From: Bacteroidota bacterium
Lineage (GTDB): Bacteria > Bacteroidota > Bacteroidia > AKYH767-A > OLB10
NCBI GenBank assembly: GCA_016713925.1
Contig: JADJOH010000008.1
Location: forward strand, 124,001 to 188,000
Reading direction: 5' to 3'
Length of the DNA stretch: 64,000 nucleotides
In this document: positions 26,847 through 35,313 of the stretch, one piece after another
Numbering within the stretch: the stretch's first letter is position 1
Layout: each line of letters starts with the position of its first letter
Made by a program: the position numbers and the translations under genes
The notes under the pieces: model-generated
Database searches by the model: none
Told to the model about the DNA's origin: nothing
What the model saw: the letters and a program-made list of their open reading frames with translations, nothing else

Positions 26847-27422
26847 ATGACGCCTCATCTTCTTCTTGTTAAAAACATGGTCTGCCATCGTTGTGTTCTG
26901 GCAGTTGAAGATATTTTAACAAGAAATCATATCCCTTTTCTAAAGGTAATTTTTGGAGAAATTCATTTAGTAAATAAACCGGATACCCGGCAAAAGGAGA
27001 TCCTTTCCAAAGCTCTTGAAAATATCGGGTTTGAATTGATCGATAACCATATGAGCGGGTTGATCGAAAAAATTAAACAGTATGTTATCCGGAAGGCCAG
27101 AAACGAAGAGAGTAGCGAAGAAAAAAAAATAAACCTTTCGAATTACCTTTCTAATCATCTGAATTATGAATACACCCACCTCAGCAGTTTGTTCTCATCA
27201 GTAGAAGGACGTACAATAGAGAACCTGTACATCGAGCAGCGGATTGAAAAAGCAAAGGAATTGCTGATCTACGGTACATTGACATTATCTGAAATTGCTT
27301 TTGAACTGAATTATAGCAGTACAGCGCATCTTTCCAGTCAGTTTAAAAAGGTAACAGGTCTTACACCTTCATATTTCAAAAAGGTAGGTGCTTTAAAACG
27401 TAAAGCGTTGGATAAGATTTAA
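26847..27422 (+). CDS. AraC-type regulator with N-terminal HMA-like metal domain
   Basis: The 191-residue protein has an N-terminal heavy-metal-associated-like domain (about 1-65) with MVCHRCVLAVEDIL, in which the usual MxCxxC is MVCHRC. Residues about 95-185 are an AraC/XylS DNA-binding domain (YTHLSSLFSSVEGRTIENLYI, then LTLSEIAFELNYSSTAHLSSQFKKVTGLTPSYF). This architecture is known in Bacteroidota next to copper or other metal efflux genes and probably senses Cu or a similar soft metal. Here it is followed by a metallothionein-like gene, a coherent sensor-plus-sequestration pair. The gap of 98 bp contains an inverted repeat that could be its operator. Confidence 0.85.
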   Translation: MTPHLLLVKNMVCHRCVLAVEDILTRNHIPFLKVIFGEIHLVNKPDTRQKEILSKALENIGFELIDNHMSGLIEKIKQYVIRKARNEESSEEKKINLSNYLSNHLNYEYTHLSSLFSSVEGRTIENLYIEQRIEKAKELLIYGTLTLSEIAFELNYSSTAHLSSQFKKVTGLTPSYFKKVGALKRKALDKI

Positions 27423-27458
27423 ACCCAAAATTTTATAATTCTTACCCAAAGTAGTGTA

Positions 27459-27489
27459 ACACCAATGATCGGTGTCGGCTCTACTTTTG
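27459..27489 (+). promoter_or_regulatory. Operator-like inverted repeat and -7 element before the metallothionein gene
   Basis: ACACC (27459-27463), 7 bases, GGTGT (27471-27475), followed by the -7 element TACTTTTG at 27482-27489. The inverted repeat lies in the region between -33 and -7, where a bound regulator would control transcription. The HMA-AraC protein encoded just upstream is the obvious candidate. Confidence 0.5.
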
Positions 27490-27520
27490 TAGTATCAATT
27501 TCAATTAACAGATAAACAAA

Positions 27521-27700
27521 ATGAAAACAAAAATCGCAATGAGCCAAAGCGCTCAAAACAGCAACAATTCTTGCTCTAATCCAAACTGTACATGTAGTCC
27601 ATGTCATTGCACATCAACATCAACATGTGGTGCATCAACCAGATGCGAAAATTGCAATTGCGGAACCGCATGTAATTGTAAAGAAAGCTGTAACTGCTAA
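27521..27700 (+). CDS. Metallothionein-like cysteine-rich protein
   Basis: This 59-residue gene is short and easily missed. It has 13 cysteines and one histidine, all between residues 18 and 59, in CxC and CxxC spacings (C23-C25, C28-H29-C30, C45-x-C47, C51-x-C53, C57-x-C59), with Asn, Ser and Thr as the main filler and no aromatic residues. There is no signal peptide, so it is cytosolic. This composition is that of a metal-thiolate cluster protein; I do not recognise it as a named metallothionein family. It has its own promoter, a candidate operator and a strong terminator, and follows the metal-sensing AraC gene. Confidence 0.8.
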   Translation: MKTKIAMSQSAQNSNNSCSNPNCTCSPCHCTSTSTCGASTRCENCNCGTACNCKESCNC

Positions 27701-27705
27701 TCCCG

Positions 27706-27735
27706 AGAGCCACTCTTTCGGGGGTGGCTCTTCAT
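27706..27735 (+). terminator. Hairpin terminator of the metallothionein gene
   Basis: Stem AGAGCCAC (27706-27713) with GTGGCTCT (27724-27731), loop of 10 bases, then TCATTTT. It begins 5 bp after the stop codon. The T run is interrupted, so efficiency is uncertain. Confidence 0.7.
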
Positions 27736-27831
27736 TTTAATTAATTTGTTCAATACAGAGCATTGATTCAAAATCGACTATTTTGAGATATTGAAGGAAA
27801 TAAATATATTCCAAAGTACTACCTGAAAATC

Positions 27832-27878
27832 CGAAGCCACTAAGATGTTAATAGCATCCTGGTGGCTTCGTTTTTTTT
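27832..27878 (+). terminator. Strong rho-independent terminator
   Basis: Outer stem CGAAGCCAC / GTGGCTTCG (27832-27840 and 27862-27870), inner GATG/CATC pairing, then eight T. It lies about 130 bp beyond the metallothionein terminator with no ORF in between, so it either ends a short non-coding RNA or acts as a second stop for the same transcript. Confidence 0.75.
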
Positions 27879-27924
27879 AAAAACAGGAAAAGGAGCCTCC
27901 ATTTTTTAGTGTAGCAAGTATTTT

Positions 27925-28149
27925 ATGAATACTGCCTGCAAGAGCGCTCCCTCAAGAGTTCCGGTAAGTATATTTCACGATGTTTCGGAATTTGAAGTGG
28001 AAATTGAAGCGGTTCAAAAGCGAATGAAAGTAGTTGCAACTGACCCCTCTCCTACACGGATGGCTGCTGAAGATTTGGACATCATTGATGAATCGGTATA
28101 TTTGTCAAGTACAGAAAACCGATTGAATAGAGACTGTTGTGGCCCATAG
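27925..28149 (+). CDS. Possible small protein
   Basis: 74 codons from an ATG, with an acidic mid-region (EFEVEIEAVQKRMK) and C-terminal CC. No domain, signal or membrane segment. It lies just after a strong terminator and 80 bp before nfeD, so it would need its own promoter, which I do not see. The frame is plausible but could be chance. Confidence 0.35.
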   Translation: MNTACKSAPSRVPVSIFHDVSEFEVEIEAVQKRMKVVATDPSPTRMAAEDLDIIDESVYLSSTENRLNRDCCGP

Positions 28150-28215
28150 CCCATTAGGAGAACCTGAGCCGGTTGTTCGGTAGAAAGAAGGTATAGAAAT
28201 ATTTAAAAAATCATG

Positions 28216-28223
28216 TAGATTTG
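28216..28223 (+). promoter_or_regulatory. -7 promoter element of the NfeD-flotillin operon
   Basis: TAGATTTG fits TAnnTTTG and lies only 6 bases before the ATG at 28230. It overlaps the alternative TTG start at 28221, which argues for the ATG and for a leaderless mRNA. Confidence 0.5.
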
Positions 28224-28229
28224 ACAACT

Positions 28230-28796
28230 ATGGAAATATTCGAAAACTTAGAACCCTTGCTCAAATCCTTTTGGTTTGTAGCAATTCCGGCCAGTTTAAT
28301 TTTTGTCATTCAAACAGTTATGACCTTTATGGGGACAGACTCTTCCGATGGATTGAGTGCCGATTTTGATGGGGACCTGAGTGGAGGCGATGCGCCCTTC
28401 CAACTCTTTTCCTTGAGGAACCTGATAAATTTTCTTCTGGGGTTTAGTTGGACAGGCATTTCGCTTTATACTGCCATTCCTAACAAACCGGTACTCATCA
28501 TTATTGCATTTTTTGTGGGAGCTTTATTTGTCTTTTTGTTTTTTATCATCATTCGACAAGTACAAAAGTTAGCGGAAGATAATTCTTTTAAAATCGCAAA
28601 CACATTAAATAAAACAGCCGAAGTTTATTTGACCATTCCTGAAAACAAAAAGGGTAAAGGAAAAATAATGGTAAGCGTTAAAGGGGCATTTCATGAATTG
28701 GATGCTATGACTGAAAAAGATAGAATACAATCGGGTTCAATAGTAAAAGTTGTAAAAATCGAAAATAACAATATCCTCATCGTAGAAACAATCTAA
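28230..28796 (+). CDS. NfeD-like membrane protein (flotillin partner)
   Basis: 188 residues. One N-terminal helix (about 13-33) and two further helices (about 63-80 and 85-110) are followed by a soluble beta-barrel-like domain (about 125-188) with KGKIMVSVKGAFHELDA and IQSGSIVKVVKIENNNILIVE, the NfeD/OB fold. NfeD proteins act with flotillins in membrane microdomains (YuaF-YuaG in Bacillus). The flotillin gene begins 10 bp after its stop, a strong functional link. Confidence 0.85.
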   Translation: MEIFENLEPLLKSFWFVAIPASLIFVIQTVMTFMGTDSSDGLSADFDGDLSGGDAPFQLFSLRNLINFLLGFSWTGISLYTAIPNKPVLIIIAFFVGALFVFLFFIIIRQVQKLAEDNSFKIANTLNKTAEVYLTIPENKKGKGKIMVSVKGAFHELDAMTEKDRIQSGSIVKVVKIENNNILIVETI

Positions 28797-28806
28797 TTAA
28801 AAAAGT

Positions 28807-30336
28807 ATGACCCCCATATTCATTATTGTCGTTGCAGTAGTAGTTGTTTTCGTTACCATATCAGCATTAATTTCCAGGTATAAACGTTGTCCTTCCGATA
28901 AAATATTAGTCATCTATGGACGAACAGGTGGTACCTCCGCACGATGTGTCCACGGCGGCGGTGCTTTTATCTGGCCCGTGATTCAGGATTTTGCATTCCT
29001 CGATTTAAAACCCTTATCGATTGAAGCCAATTTGACCAATGCATTGAGTCGTCAGAATATACGGGTGGATGTCCCCTGTCGATTTACTATTGCAATTTCT
29101 ACAGAGCCGGACAGTATGAATACTGCTGCCGAAAGGTTGCTGGGTTTATCGTCAGAGCAAATTCAGGAGCTGGCAAAGGATATTTTATTTGGTCAGTTGC
29201 GTTTGGTTATTGCTACCATGACCATTGAAGAAATCAATTCGGACCGTGATAAATTTCTGGATAACATTTCGAAAAATGTCGACAGTGAGCTGAAGAAGAT
29301 CGGTTTGAAATTGATCAACGTGAATGTCACAGATATTAAGGATGAGTCGGGGTATATTGAAGCGTTGGGTAAAGAAGCCGCGGCAAAGGCGATCAATGAA
29401 GCCAAGATAAGTGTGGCGGAACAAGAGAAAATCGGGGAAACCGGAAAGGCATTGGCCGATCGGGAAAAGGATACACAGATTGCTGAAACGCATAGAGACA
29501 GAGATGTAAAAATTGCCATTACTCAAAAAGACAAGGAGATCAGCATTGCTACTGCGGTAAAAGATGAAACCATTGGTAAAGCCGAAGCACAGCGGGATAC
29601 ACGGGTGAAAACATCTGAAGCCAATGCCATCGCCATCAAAGGAGAAAATGAAGCAAGAATCGCCATTGCACAATCAGAAGCCAATCGAAGAGAGAAGGAA
29701 GCGGAAGCGTTGAGAATTGCATTGGCATCCGAAAAAGTGCAACAGGCAAGAGCTTTGGAAGAATCCTATCTGGCAGAGCAAAAAGCAGAATTGGCCCGTT
29801 CGGAGAGAGAACGCTCCACGCAGATTGCCAATATCGTTGTGCCTGCTGAGATAGCCAAACAGCGAGCTATCATTGAAGCACAGGCTGCTGCGGAAACGAT
29901 CAGAGAAAATGCAAAGGGGGAAGCAGATGCTATCTATGCAAAGATGGAGGCTGAGGCAAAAGGATTATTTGAAATCCTCACGAAACAAGCAGAAGGATAT
30001 AAGGAAGTAGTTGCAGCTGCAGGAGGGGATCCAAACAAAGCCTTCCAATTATTGCTGATTGAGAAATTACCGGAACTGGTGAAGACGCAAGTGGAAGCAG
30101 TGAAGAATATTAAAATTGATAAGATTACCGTTTGGGATTCAGGAAACGGTCAAAGTGAGAATGGCAATTCTTCTACTGCAAATTTTGTTGCCGGTATGAT
30201 GAAAACTGTTCCACCGCTCAACGACTTGTTTAATATGGCGGGATTGAACTTACCTGCCTATTTAAAAGGTCCTGACGATGAAAAAACTACCGGAAAATCA
30301 GAGAATAAAAAAGAAGATCCCGGCACCATCAAATAA
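28807..30336 (+). CDS. Flotillin (SPFH family, FloT/YuaG type)
   Basis: The 509-residue protein has an N-terminal membrane helix (about 3-22), then the SPFH domain (about 28-200) with the flotillin pattern GGGAFIWPVIQDFAFLDL and LINVNVTDIKDESGYIEALG. A long heptad-rich flotillin region follows (about 200-400; many EAxA and EKEAEALRIA repeats), then a soluble tail. It forms oligomers at the inner membrane with NfeD and organises fluid microdomains. It is distinct from the SPFH protein at 7.5 kb, which lacks the membrane helix and carries GYF_2. Confidence 0.93.
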   Translation: MTPIFIIVVAVVVVFVTISALISRYKRCPSDKILVIYGRTGGTSARCVHGGGAFIWPVIQDFAFLDLKPLSIEANLTNALSRQNIRVDVPCRFTIAISTEPDSMNTAAERLLGLSSEQIQELAKDILFGQLRLVIATMTIEEINSDRDKFLDNISKNVDSELKKIGLKLINVNVTDIKDESGYIEALGKEAAAKAINEAKISVAEQEKIGETGKALADREKDTQIAETHRDRDVKIAITQKDKEISIATAVKDETIGKAEAQRDTRVKTSEANAIAIKGENEARIAIAQSEANRREKEAEALRIALASEKVQQARALEESYLAEQKAELARSERERSTQIANIVVPAEIAKQRAIIEAQAAAETIRENAKGEADAIYAKMEAEAKGLFEILTKQAEGYKEVVAAAGGDPNKAFQLLLIEKLPELVKTQVEAVKNIKIDKITVWDSGNGQSENGNSSTANFVAGMMKTVPPLNDLFNMAGLNLPAYLKGPDDEKTTGKSENKKEDPGTIK

Positions 30337-30560
30337 AGTCACGGGTTGATCGTAAATGAATTTTCCGCTCCGAAAAGCCAGGAAAAAGATCACCTGTCCT
30401 TCACTGTGAGGTACTATCTTCAACAGGAAAAATAAGACAAGTGATGCATTGAAAATTCCATCCGGTGAGAGGGAATAGTAGGGTAGGGTGCGCTACCGGT
30501 TTAAAAGTGAAATTGATTTACAGTTCCTGAAGTATGGAGTGAAAAGGTGACTCAACAAGA

Positions 30561-30956
30561 TTGACAGCAAGCCATAAACATAGCGCCATCACCCTTTTAA
30601 TTGCGACAGTTTGGCTCGCGAATGGACTTTTATGTAAAGTGCTTCATCTTGTCCCTCGACATGAGCAAATTGTTGCAAGAATTTTAGGAGAGGAATATTC
30701 AAAACCATTGACGGTCTTCATCGGTGTTTTAGAAATTGGAATGGCGATATGGATTTTGACAAAGTACAAATCGACATTGAATGCGATGGTTCAAATACTA
30801 ATTGTCGCGACGATGAATGGTTTAGAATTTAGTTTGGTTCCGGACCTGCTGTTATGGGGACGGTTCAATTTAGTTTTCGCTTTACTGTTTATTGGAATGA
30901 TCTATTACAATGAATTTGTTTTGATGAAGAAATTAATTCAACAACGCATACAATGA
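30561..30956 (+). CDS. DoxX-like membrane protein
   Basis: 131 residues with four hydrophobic helices (about 8-26, 50-70, 75-95, 100-120). The spacing and the motif ILVATMNGLEF fit the DoxX-like family. It starts at a TTG; no usable ATG exists nearby. Its stop overlaps the next ATG by 4 bp, so it leads a coupled four-gene operon. DoxX-like proteins have been tied to redox and quinone-linked functions, but no catalytic residue can be named here. Confidence 0.65.
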   Translation: MTASHKHSAITLLIATVWLANGLLCKVLHLVPRHEQIVARILGEEYSKPLTVFIGVLEIGMAIWILTKYKSTLNAMVQILIVATMNGLEFSLVPDLLLWGRFNLVFALLFIGMIYYNEFVLMKKLIQQRIQ

Positions 30957-31687
30957 AGTGCTTAAAGAATCACCCCTTCGCCGTGGATGCATTTTTTGAG
31001 CGTTCACTCGTGCTGACATTTGCGGTTCCTAAAGAACAATTGCAACACCTGATACCTGAATGCCTGGAATTGGATACCTTTCATGAGAAATGGGGGTTTA
31101 TTGCAGTAGCCATGGTGCAGACAAAGGATTTACGTCCGGCAGGATTTCCAAAATTTATGGGCAACGATTTCTTTTTGATCGGCTATCGGATTTTTGTACG
31201 CTTCACCGGCAAGGATGGAAAATCAAAAAGAGGATTATACATCATTAAATCCGAAACCAACAAAAAGAAAATGGAGTTCTTCGGAAATATATTTACCCAT
31301 TACAATTATACCACTACCGATATTCATCAGCGTACCGAAGGAAATTCGCGAATCATCTCCTCACTAAAGTCAAATTTTCAAATAGCGATAGAACAAACTA
31401 CAGGAGAAGTCCATCTTCCTGATCACTCGCCCTTCACCGATTGGAAAGAAGCCCGAAGATTTGCCGGACCATTGCCCTTTACTTTTACTTACAATGCAGA
31501 GGATAAAAACATATTGATCATAGAAGGTGTACGGCAGAATTGGAAACCGGAACCGGTTAAAGTCAGCAATTACCGCTTTGAATTTTTAGAGGCACTACAT
31601 CTGAAGGAGATCGCACTCGCCAACGCGTTTGAAATTGAGAATGTCCCCTACTACTGGAAAAAAGGTGTACTGGAAAAATGGAACTGA
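30953..31687 (+). CDS. DUF2071 (YqjF-type) protein
   Basis: 244 residues. The domain starts NHPFAVDAFFERSLVLTFAVP and contains the typical hydrophobic strands (LIGYRIFVRFTGKDGK). DUF2071 adopts an acetoacetate-decarboxylase-like fold; its reaction is not known. It overlaps the DoxX-like gene before it (4 bp) and the methyltransferase after it (10 bp). A second DUF2071 gene lies at 35.3 kb but belongs to a different subgroup (WENLIMANYAID start). Confidence 0.8.
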   Translation: MKCLKNHPFAVDAFFERSLVLTFAVPKEQLQHLIPECLELDTFHEKWGFIAVAMVQTKDLRPAGFPKFMGNDFFLIGYRIFVRFTGKDGKSKRGLYIIKSETNKKKMEFFGNIFTHYNYTTTDIHQRTEGNSRIISSLKSNFQIAIEQTTGEVHLPDHSPFTDWKEARRFAGPLPFTFTYNAEDKNILIIEGVRQNWKPEPVKVSNYRFEFLEALHLKEIALANAFEIENVPYYWKKGVLEKWN

Positions 31688-32433
31688 AACGGAAGCCCTT
31701 TCAAGGGGTATTGAATATCATTCGTTTTAATTGGCATTTTTATGTGATGGCCGGATTGGTTTTACTTGCAGTGTTCTTTTTCAAGAATTATTTACCGGAG
31801 CAAATTCAGGGTTTTGTATTATTGATTTCAATACTGGCAGGCTTGTCTATCATCATCTCATTGCTCACTTCATTTTATATTTACGACCTATCGAACCTCT
31901 ACCAACTCCAATGGCTTCCAACACCGGGGAACAAGCGCATCTTAACCATCAATGCAGGCTTTGATGAGACGACAGAAATTATTAAAAGCAAATTTCCAAA
32001 TTGTAACATCACGGCATGTGATTTTTATGACCCTTCCAGACATACCGAAGTATCCCTTCAGAGAGCAAGAAAAGCTTATCCATCTCCACTGAATACCATT
32101 CAAATTAATACAGACCGGCTTCCCTTTGCGGATAATTCCTTCGATTATACTTTGACGATCTTTTCTGCACATGAAATCAGAGCTGAGCAAGAGCGGATAG
32201 ATTTTTTTAATGAGTTGCATCGGGTGACCAGCGTCTCGGGAGAAATATTCGTGACGGAACATCTGAGAGATTGGAATAATTTCTTCGTTTATACACTTGG
32301 TTTTTTTCATTTTCATTCCAGGAAAAGCTGGATGCGCACTTTTAGTCAGGCTAACCTGAAATTAATTCGTGAAATAAAGTCCACCCCATTTATCACCACA
32401 TTTATACTTACCAAAAATGGAAATACACTATAA
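31678..32433 (+). CDS. Membrane-anchored SAM-dependent methyltransferase
   Basis: 251 residues. Two N-terminal membrane helices (about 18-40 and 43-67) are followed by a class I methyltransferase domain (about 85-245). The SAM-binding motif I is atypical, ILTINAGFDETTEII where ExGxGxG is expected. Asp115 in ITACDFYDPSR sits at the end of strand 2, and LPFADNSFDYTLTIFSAHEI is a clear motif IV/V. It probably methylates a lipid or quinone-like compound at the membrane; substrate unknown. Start and stop both overlap neighbours. Confidence 0.75.
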   Translation: MELKRKPFQGVLNIIRFNWHFYVMAGLVLLAVFFFKNYLPEQIQGFVLLISILAGLSIIISLLTSFYIYDLSNLYQLQWLPTPGNKRILTINAGFDETTEIIKSKFPNCNITACDFYDPSRHTEVSLQRARKAYPSPLNTIQINTDRLPFADNSFDYTLTIFSAHEIRAEQERIDFFNELHRVTSVSGEIFVTEHLRDWNNFFVYTLGFFHFHSRKSWMRTFSQANLKLIREIKSTPFITTFILTKNGNTL

Positions 32434-32812
32434 GATCATCGGAATATTGCTCATGCTATTGGCCTTGATTCATATCATATTCCCGAAGTACTTCAACTGG
32501 AAGGACGAACTGAAATCGCTGAGTTTGATTAACAGGGAGATGATGACGATTCACACTTTATTTATAGCTGTGGTTGTTTTTCTGATGGGTTTGCTTTGCC
32601 TGACTTCTGCCACTGCACTTATTGAAACCGATCTCGGGAAAAGGATTTCTCTTGGTCTGGGCATTTTTTGGGGATTACGACTCCTCACTCAGTTTTTTGG
32701 ATACTCTTCTGCATTGTGGAAAGGGAAATCCTTTGAAACGACGGTGCATATTTTATTTTCGTTATTTTGGACCTACCTCACGTTCGTATTTATGTATACA
32801 GCAACATGTTGA
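32417..32812 (+). CDS. Small membrane protein closing the DoxX/DUF2071 operon
   Basis: 131 residues with four helices (about 4-24, 43-65, 75-95, 105-128). No family is recognised. It overlaps the methyltransferase by 17 bp, so it is translated from the same mRNA. Its constant overlap pattern with the three upstream genes implies a shared membrane process. Confidence 0.6.
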   Translation: MEIHYKIIGILLMLLALIHIIFPKYFNWKDELKSLSLINREMMTIHTLFIAVVVFLMGLLCLTSATALIETDLGKRISLGLGIFWGLRLLTQFFGYSSALWKGKSFETTVHILFSLFWTYLTFVFMYTATC

Positions 32813-33006
32813 TTTAACAAAATTTTAAGAAACAGAAAGCACAATTAGTTCAATGCGATGTCCGTTTGTAAGTTTCGATTACGTGAGAAGAAGGAATGGC
32901 TGATAGAAATTCACCTGGTAAACTTCTCAAGCTACTGTACCCATCATTGCCACTTGAAGTTGTTACTACCTTAAAAATTTACCAAATTAAATAACCCCAC
33001 CACATA

Positions 33007-34392
33007 ATGACAAACATCCCCTCATTTTTCGAACGAGCAAATATCTGGCTCAAGCAATCCATCACCATCAGATTGTTCACCATTGGAATACTCATTCTAC
33101 TATTATTGATTCCGGTTTCTATGGTAGAAAGTCTGATCCGGGAGCGGGAAGGCCGACAATCGGAAGCCATGGTGGAAGTAAGTTCTAAATGGGGTGGACA
33201 ACAAACCATCACAGGGTTGTTGCTTACGGTTCCCTATAAGACCTATGCTAAGGTCTATGAAGGAGAGAAGACGGATAAATTTAAATTGGTAGAATCCAGA
33301 GAGTACGCACACTTTTTGCCGGAAGAGCTGAATATAAGCGGGGAGATTTCACCGGAAGTGAGATACCGTGGGATTTATGAGGTGATCGTATACAATTCAA
33401 AAATAAAATTGAATGGAAAATTCTCTCCTCCGGGTTTTGAAGAATGGAAAATCGACAACAATGATGTGATATGGGAAGATGCCTTCATCTCATTAGGTCT
33501 TTCGGATTTAAGAAGTATTCAGGAAAATATTTCGGTGAACTGGAATGATAAGCAGTATTATTTCAATCCCGGCATTGAATCAAATGACGTCATTTCAACC
33601 GGTATCAGCTCTCGTCTTCCTGTTCAGCATTCAGATTCCTCAGACACTCAAATGAAATTTTCGCTGGATCTGAATTTTAACGGGAGTACCAGTCTTAATT
33701 TTATTCCATTGGGGAAGATGACAAAAGTGGATATAAAATCGAAATGGGAGAATCCGAGTTTTATAGGGGCCTTTCTTCCTGACAACAGAGTAATTGATCA
33801 TTCCGGATTCTCTGCCAATTGGAAGATACTTCATCTTAATCGACCCTATCCGCAAAGTTTTAAAGGCGCGGTACAGGGAATTAATGAATCTTCTTTTGGC
33901 GTAAATCTGATCGTACCGGTGGATGAGTATCAGAAAAGTATGCGTTCAGCAAAATATGCAGTTATGTTCATTACGCTCACTTTTTTGATTTTCTTTTTTG
34001 TACAAATTTTGAATGGAGTAAAAATTCATCCCATTCAGTATATTATTGTGGGTCTCGCACTATGTGTTTTCTATACCTTGTTAATTGCATTATCAGAACA
34101 CATTGCGTTTAAGTTTAGTTATCTGATCTCGAGTCTTTCCATCATTAGTATGATTACACTTTATGCGAAGACCATTTTCAACGATAAAAAACTAACGACA
34201 CTGATTGGTGGGATACTGTCTATTCTCTATCTGTTTATATTTTCAATTATACAGATGGAAGACTATGCCTTGTTAATGGGTAGCATTGGTTTATTTATCG
34301 TATTGGCAACCATTATGTATTTATCAAGGAAAATCAACTGGTATGCGATAAAGACGAAAGGCGAAGATAATTCCTCTTCCACCACTGTATAG
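33007..34392 (+). CDS. creD: Cell envelope integrity protein CreD
   Basis: 461 residues. The N-terminal helix (about 20-42) with IRLFTIGILILLLLIPVSMVESLI and the sequence RQSEAMVEVSSKWGGQQTITGLLLTVPY are characteristic of CreD. A large periplasmic beta-rich region (about 45-310) is followed by a bundle of five or six helices (about 320-445). CreD is linked to envelope stress and beta-lactam/colicin tolerance in enterobacteria through CreBC; no creBC is visible here. A possible 31-codon ORF (32896-32991) upstream is not convincing. Confidence 0.9.
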   Translation: MTNIPSFFERANIWLKQSITIRLFTIGILILLLLIPVSMVESLIREREGRQSEAMVEVSSKWGGQQTITGLLLTVPYKTYAKVYEGEKTDKFKLVESREYAHFLPEELNISGEISPEVRYRGIYEVIVYNSKIKLNGKFSPPGFEEWKIDNNDVIWEDAFISLGLSDLRSIQENISVNWNDKQYYFNPGIESNDVISTGISSRLPVQHSDSSDTQMKFSLDLNFNGSTSLNFIPLGKMTKVDIKSKWENPSFIGAFLPDNRVIDHSGFSANWKILHLNRPYPQSFKGAVQGINESSFGVNLIVPVDEYQKSMRSAKYAVMFITLTFLIFFFVQILNGVKIHPIQYIIVGLALCVFYTLLIALSEHIAFKFSYLISSLSIISMITLYAKTIFNDKKLTTLIGGILSILYLFIFSIIQMEDYALLMGSIGLFIVLATIMYLSRKINWYAIKTKGEDNSSSTTV

Positions 34393-34586
34393 CCTCGGAT
34401 TTATGTGATGCGATTAGTGATTGCAGCCTGCTATTAAGGAATCTTCTTAGAATAAATCAGGTGGAGGGACGAATTACAAAAGCGAATAGGGTACATCATG
34501 CAGGAAGGAATGGAAAAATCTCGCTGTCAGGTATATTTAACAAATTGCTGAATATATTGTTGTAACTCTGTATAACAAAATTCAGC

Positions 34587-35285
34587 ATGCAGCATTACTT
34601 AATTATCGGAGCTTCCGGAGGAATTGGGAAGGAAATAGCACTACAACTCGCCAATTCCGGAAAGCAAGTGATGGCTATCTTTAATAAGAACACTCCGGAT
34701 TTCGTGCATCCAAATATGCGTTTTCATCAATTGGATGTACTGGAGGAAACCATTTCTGTAGATGATTTGCCGGAGGAATTAGCGGGATTTGTGTATTGTC
34801 CGGGGAGTATTACGCTCAGACCGTTCGAAAGAATGAAACCTGCGGATTTTGAATCCGACTATAAACTCCAGGTAACCGGAGCCATCAAACTTCTTCAATT
34901 GGCCTTACCTCGTCTGAAGAAATCTTCAACCGCTTCCATTGTTTTATTTTCTACGGTGGCTGTCCAAACCGGCTTGCCTTTTCATACGCAGGTCAGCGCG
35001 TCTAAGGGTGCTATCGAAGGCTTGACCCGGGCTTTAGCCGCGGAATATGCTCCGAAGATCAGAGTCAATTGTATTGCACCCTCTTTAACCGATACACCTC
35101 TGGCAGCTTCCCTTCTAAATACGGAACAAAAGAGAGAAGCCAATGCCTTGCGCCATCCGCTAAAAAGAATTGGTACTCCTGAAGATATCGCCAATATGGC
35201 CACATTTTTACTTTCCGAAAAATCAGGTTGGATGACCGGACAAGTTTTACATGTAGATGGAGGAATGTCTTCCGTCAAAATTTAA
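34587..35285 (+). CDS. SDR-family oxidoreductase lacking the catalytic Tyr
   Basis: The 232-residue Rossmann protein has the cofactor motif GASGGIG (8-14), CPGSI in place of NNAG, and a C-terminal HVDGGMS. The active-site Lys is in QVSASKGAIEG, but the residue four before it is Val where SDRs have Tyr, so the YxxxK motif reads VSASK. The Ser of the triad is present (FSTVAVQ). It may be a non-oxidoreductase NAD(P)-binding member or use another acid. It is followed by DUF2071 and TIGR03643 genes, a group that often accompanies photolyase/cryptochrome genes in Bacteroidota, though none is seen here. Confidence 0.82.
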   Translation: MQHYLIIGASGGIGKEIALQLANSGKQVMAIFNKNTPDFVHPNMRFHQLDVLEETISVDDLPEELAGFVYCPGSITLRPFERMKPADFESDYKLQVTGAIKLLQLALPRLKKSSTASIVLFSTVAVQTGLPFHTQVSASKGAIEGLTRALAAEYAPKIRVNCIAPSLTDTPLAASLLNTEQKREANALRHPLKRIGTPEDIANMATFLLSEKSGWMTGQVLHVDGGMSSVKI

Positions 35286-35313
35286 AGGCTTTTTTTTAAG
35301 ATGATGAAATATC

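Noticed and set aside
32896..32991. 31-codon ORF before creD
   Set aside because: Short, no promoter box or ribosome site, unremarkable composition; could be chance.
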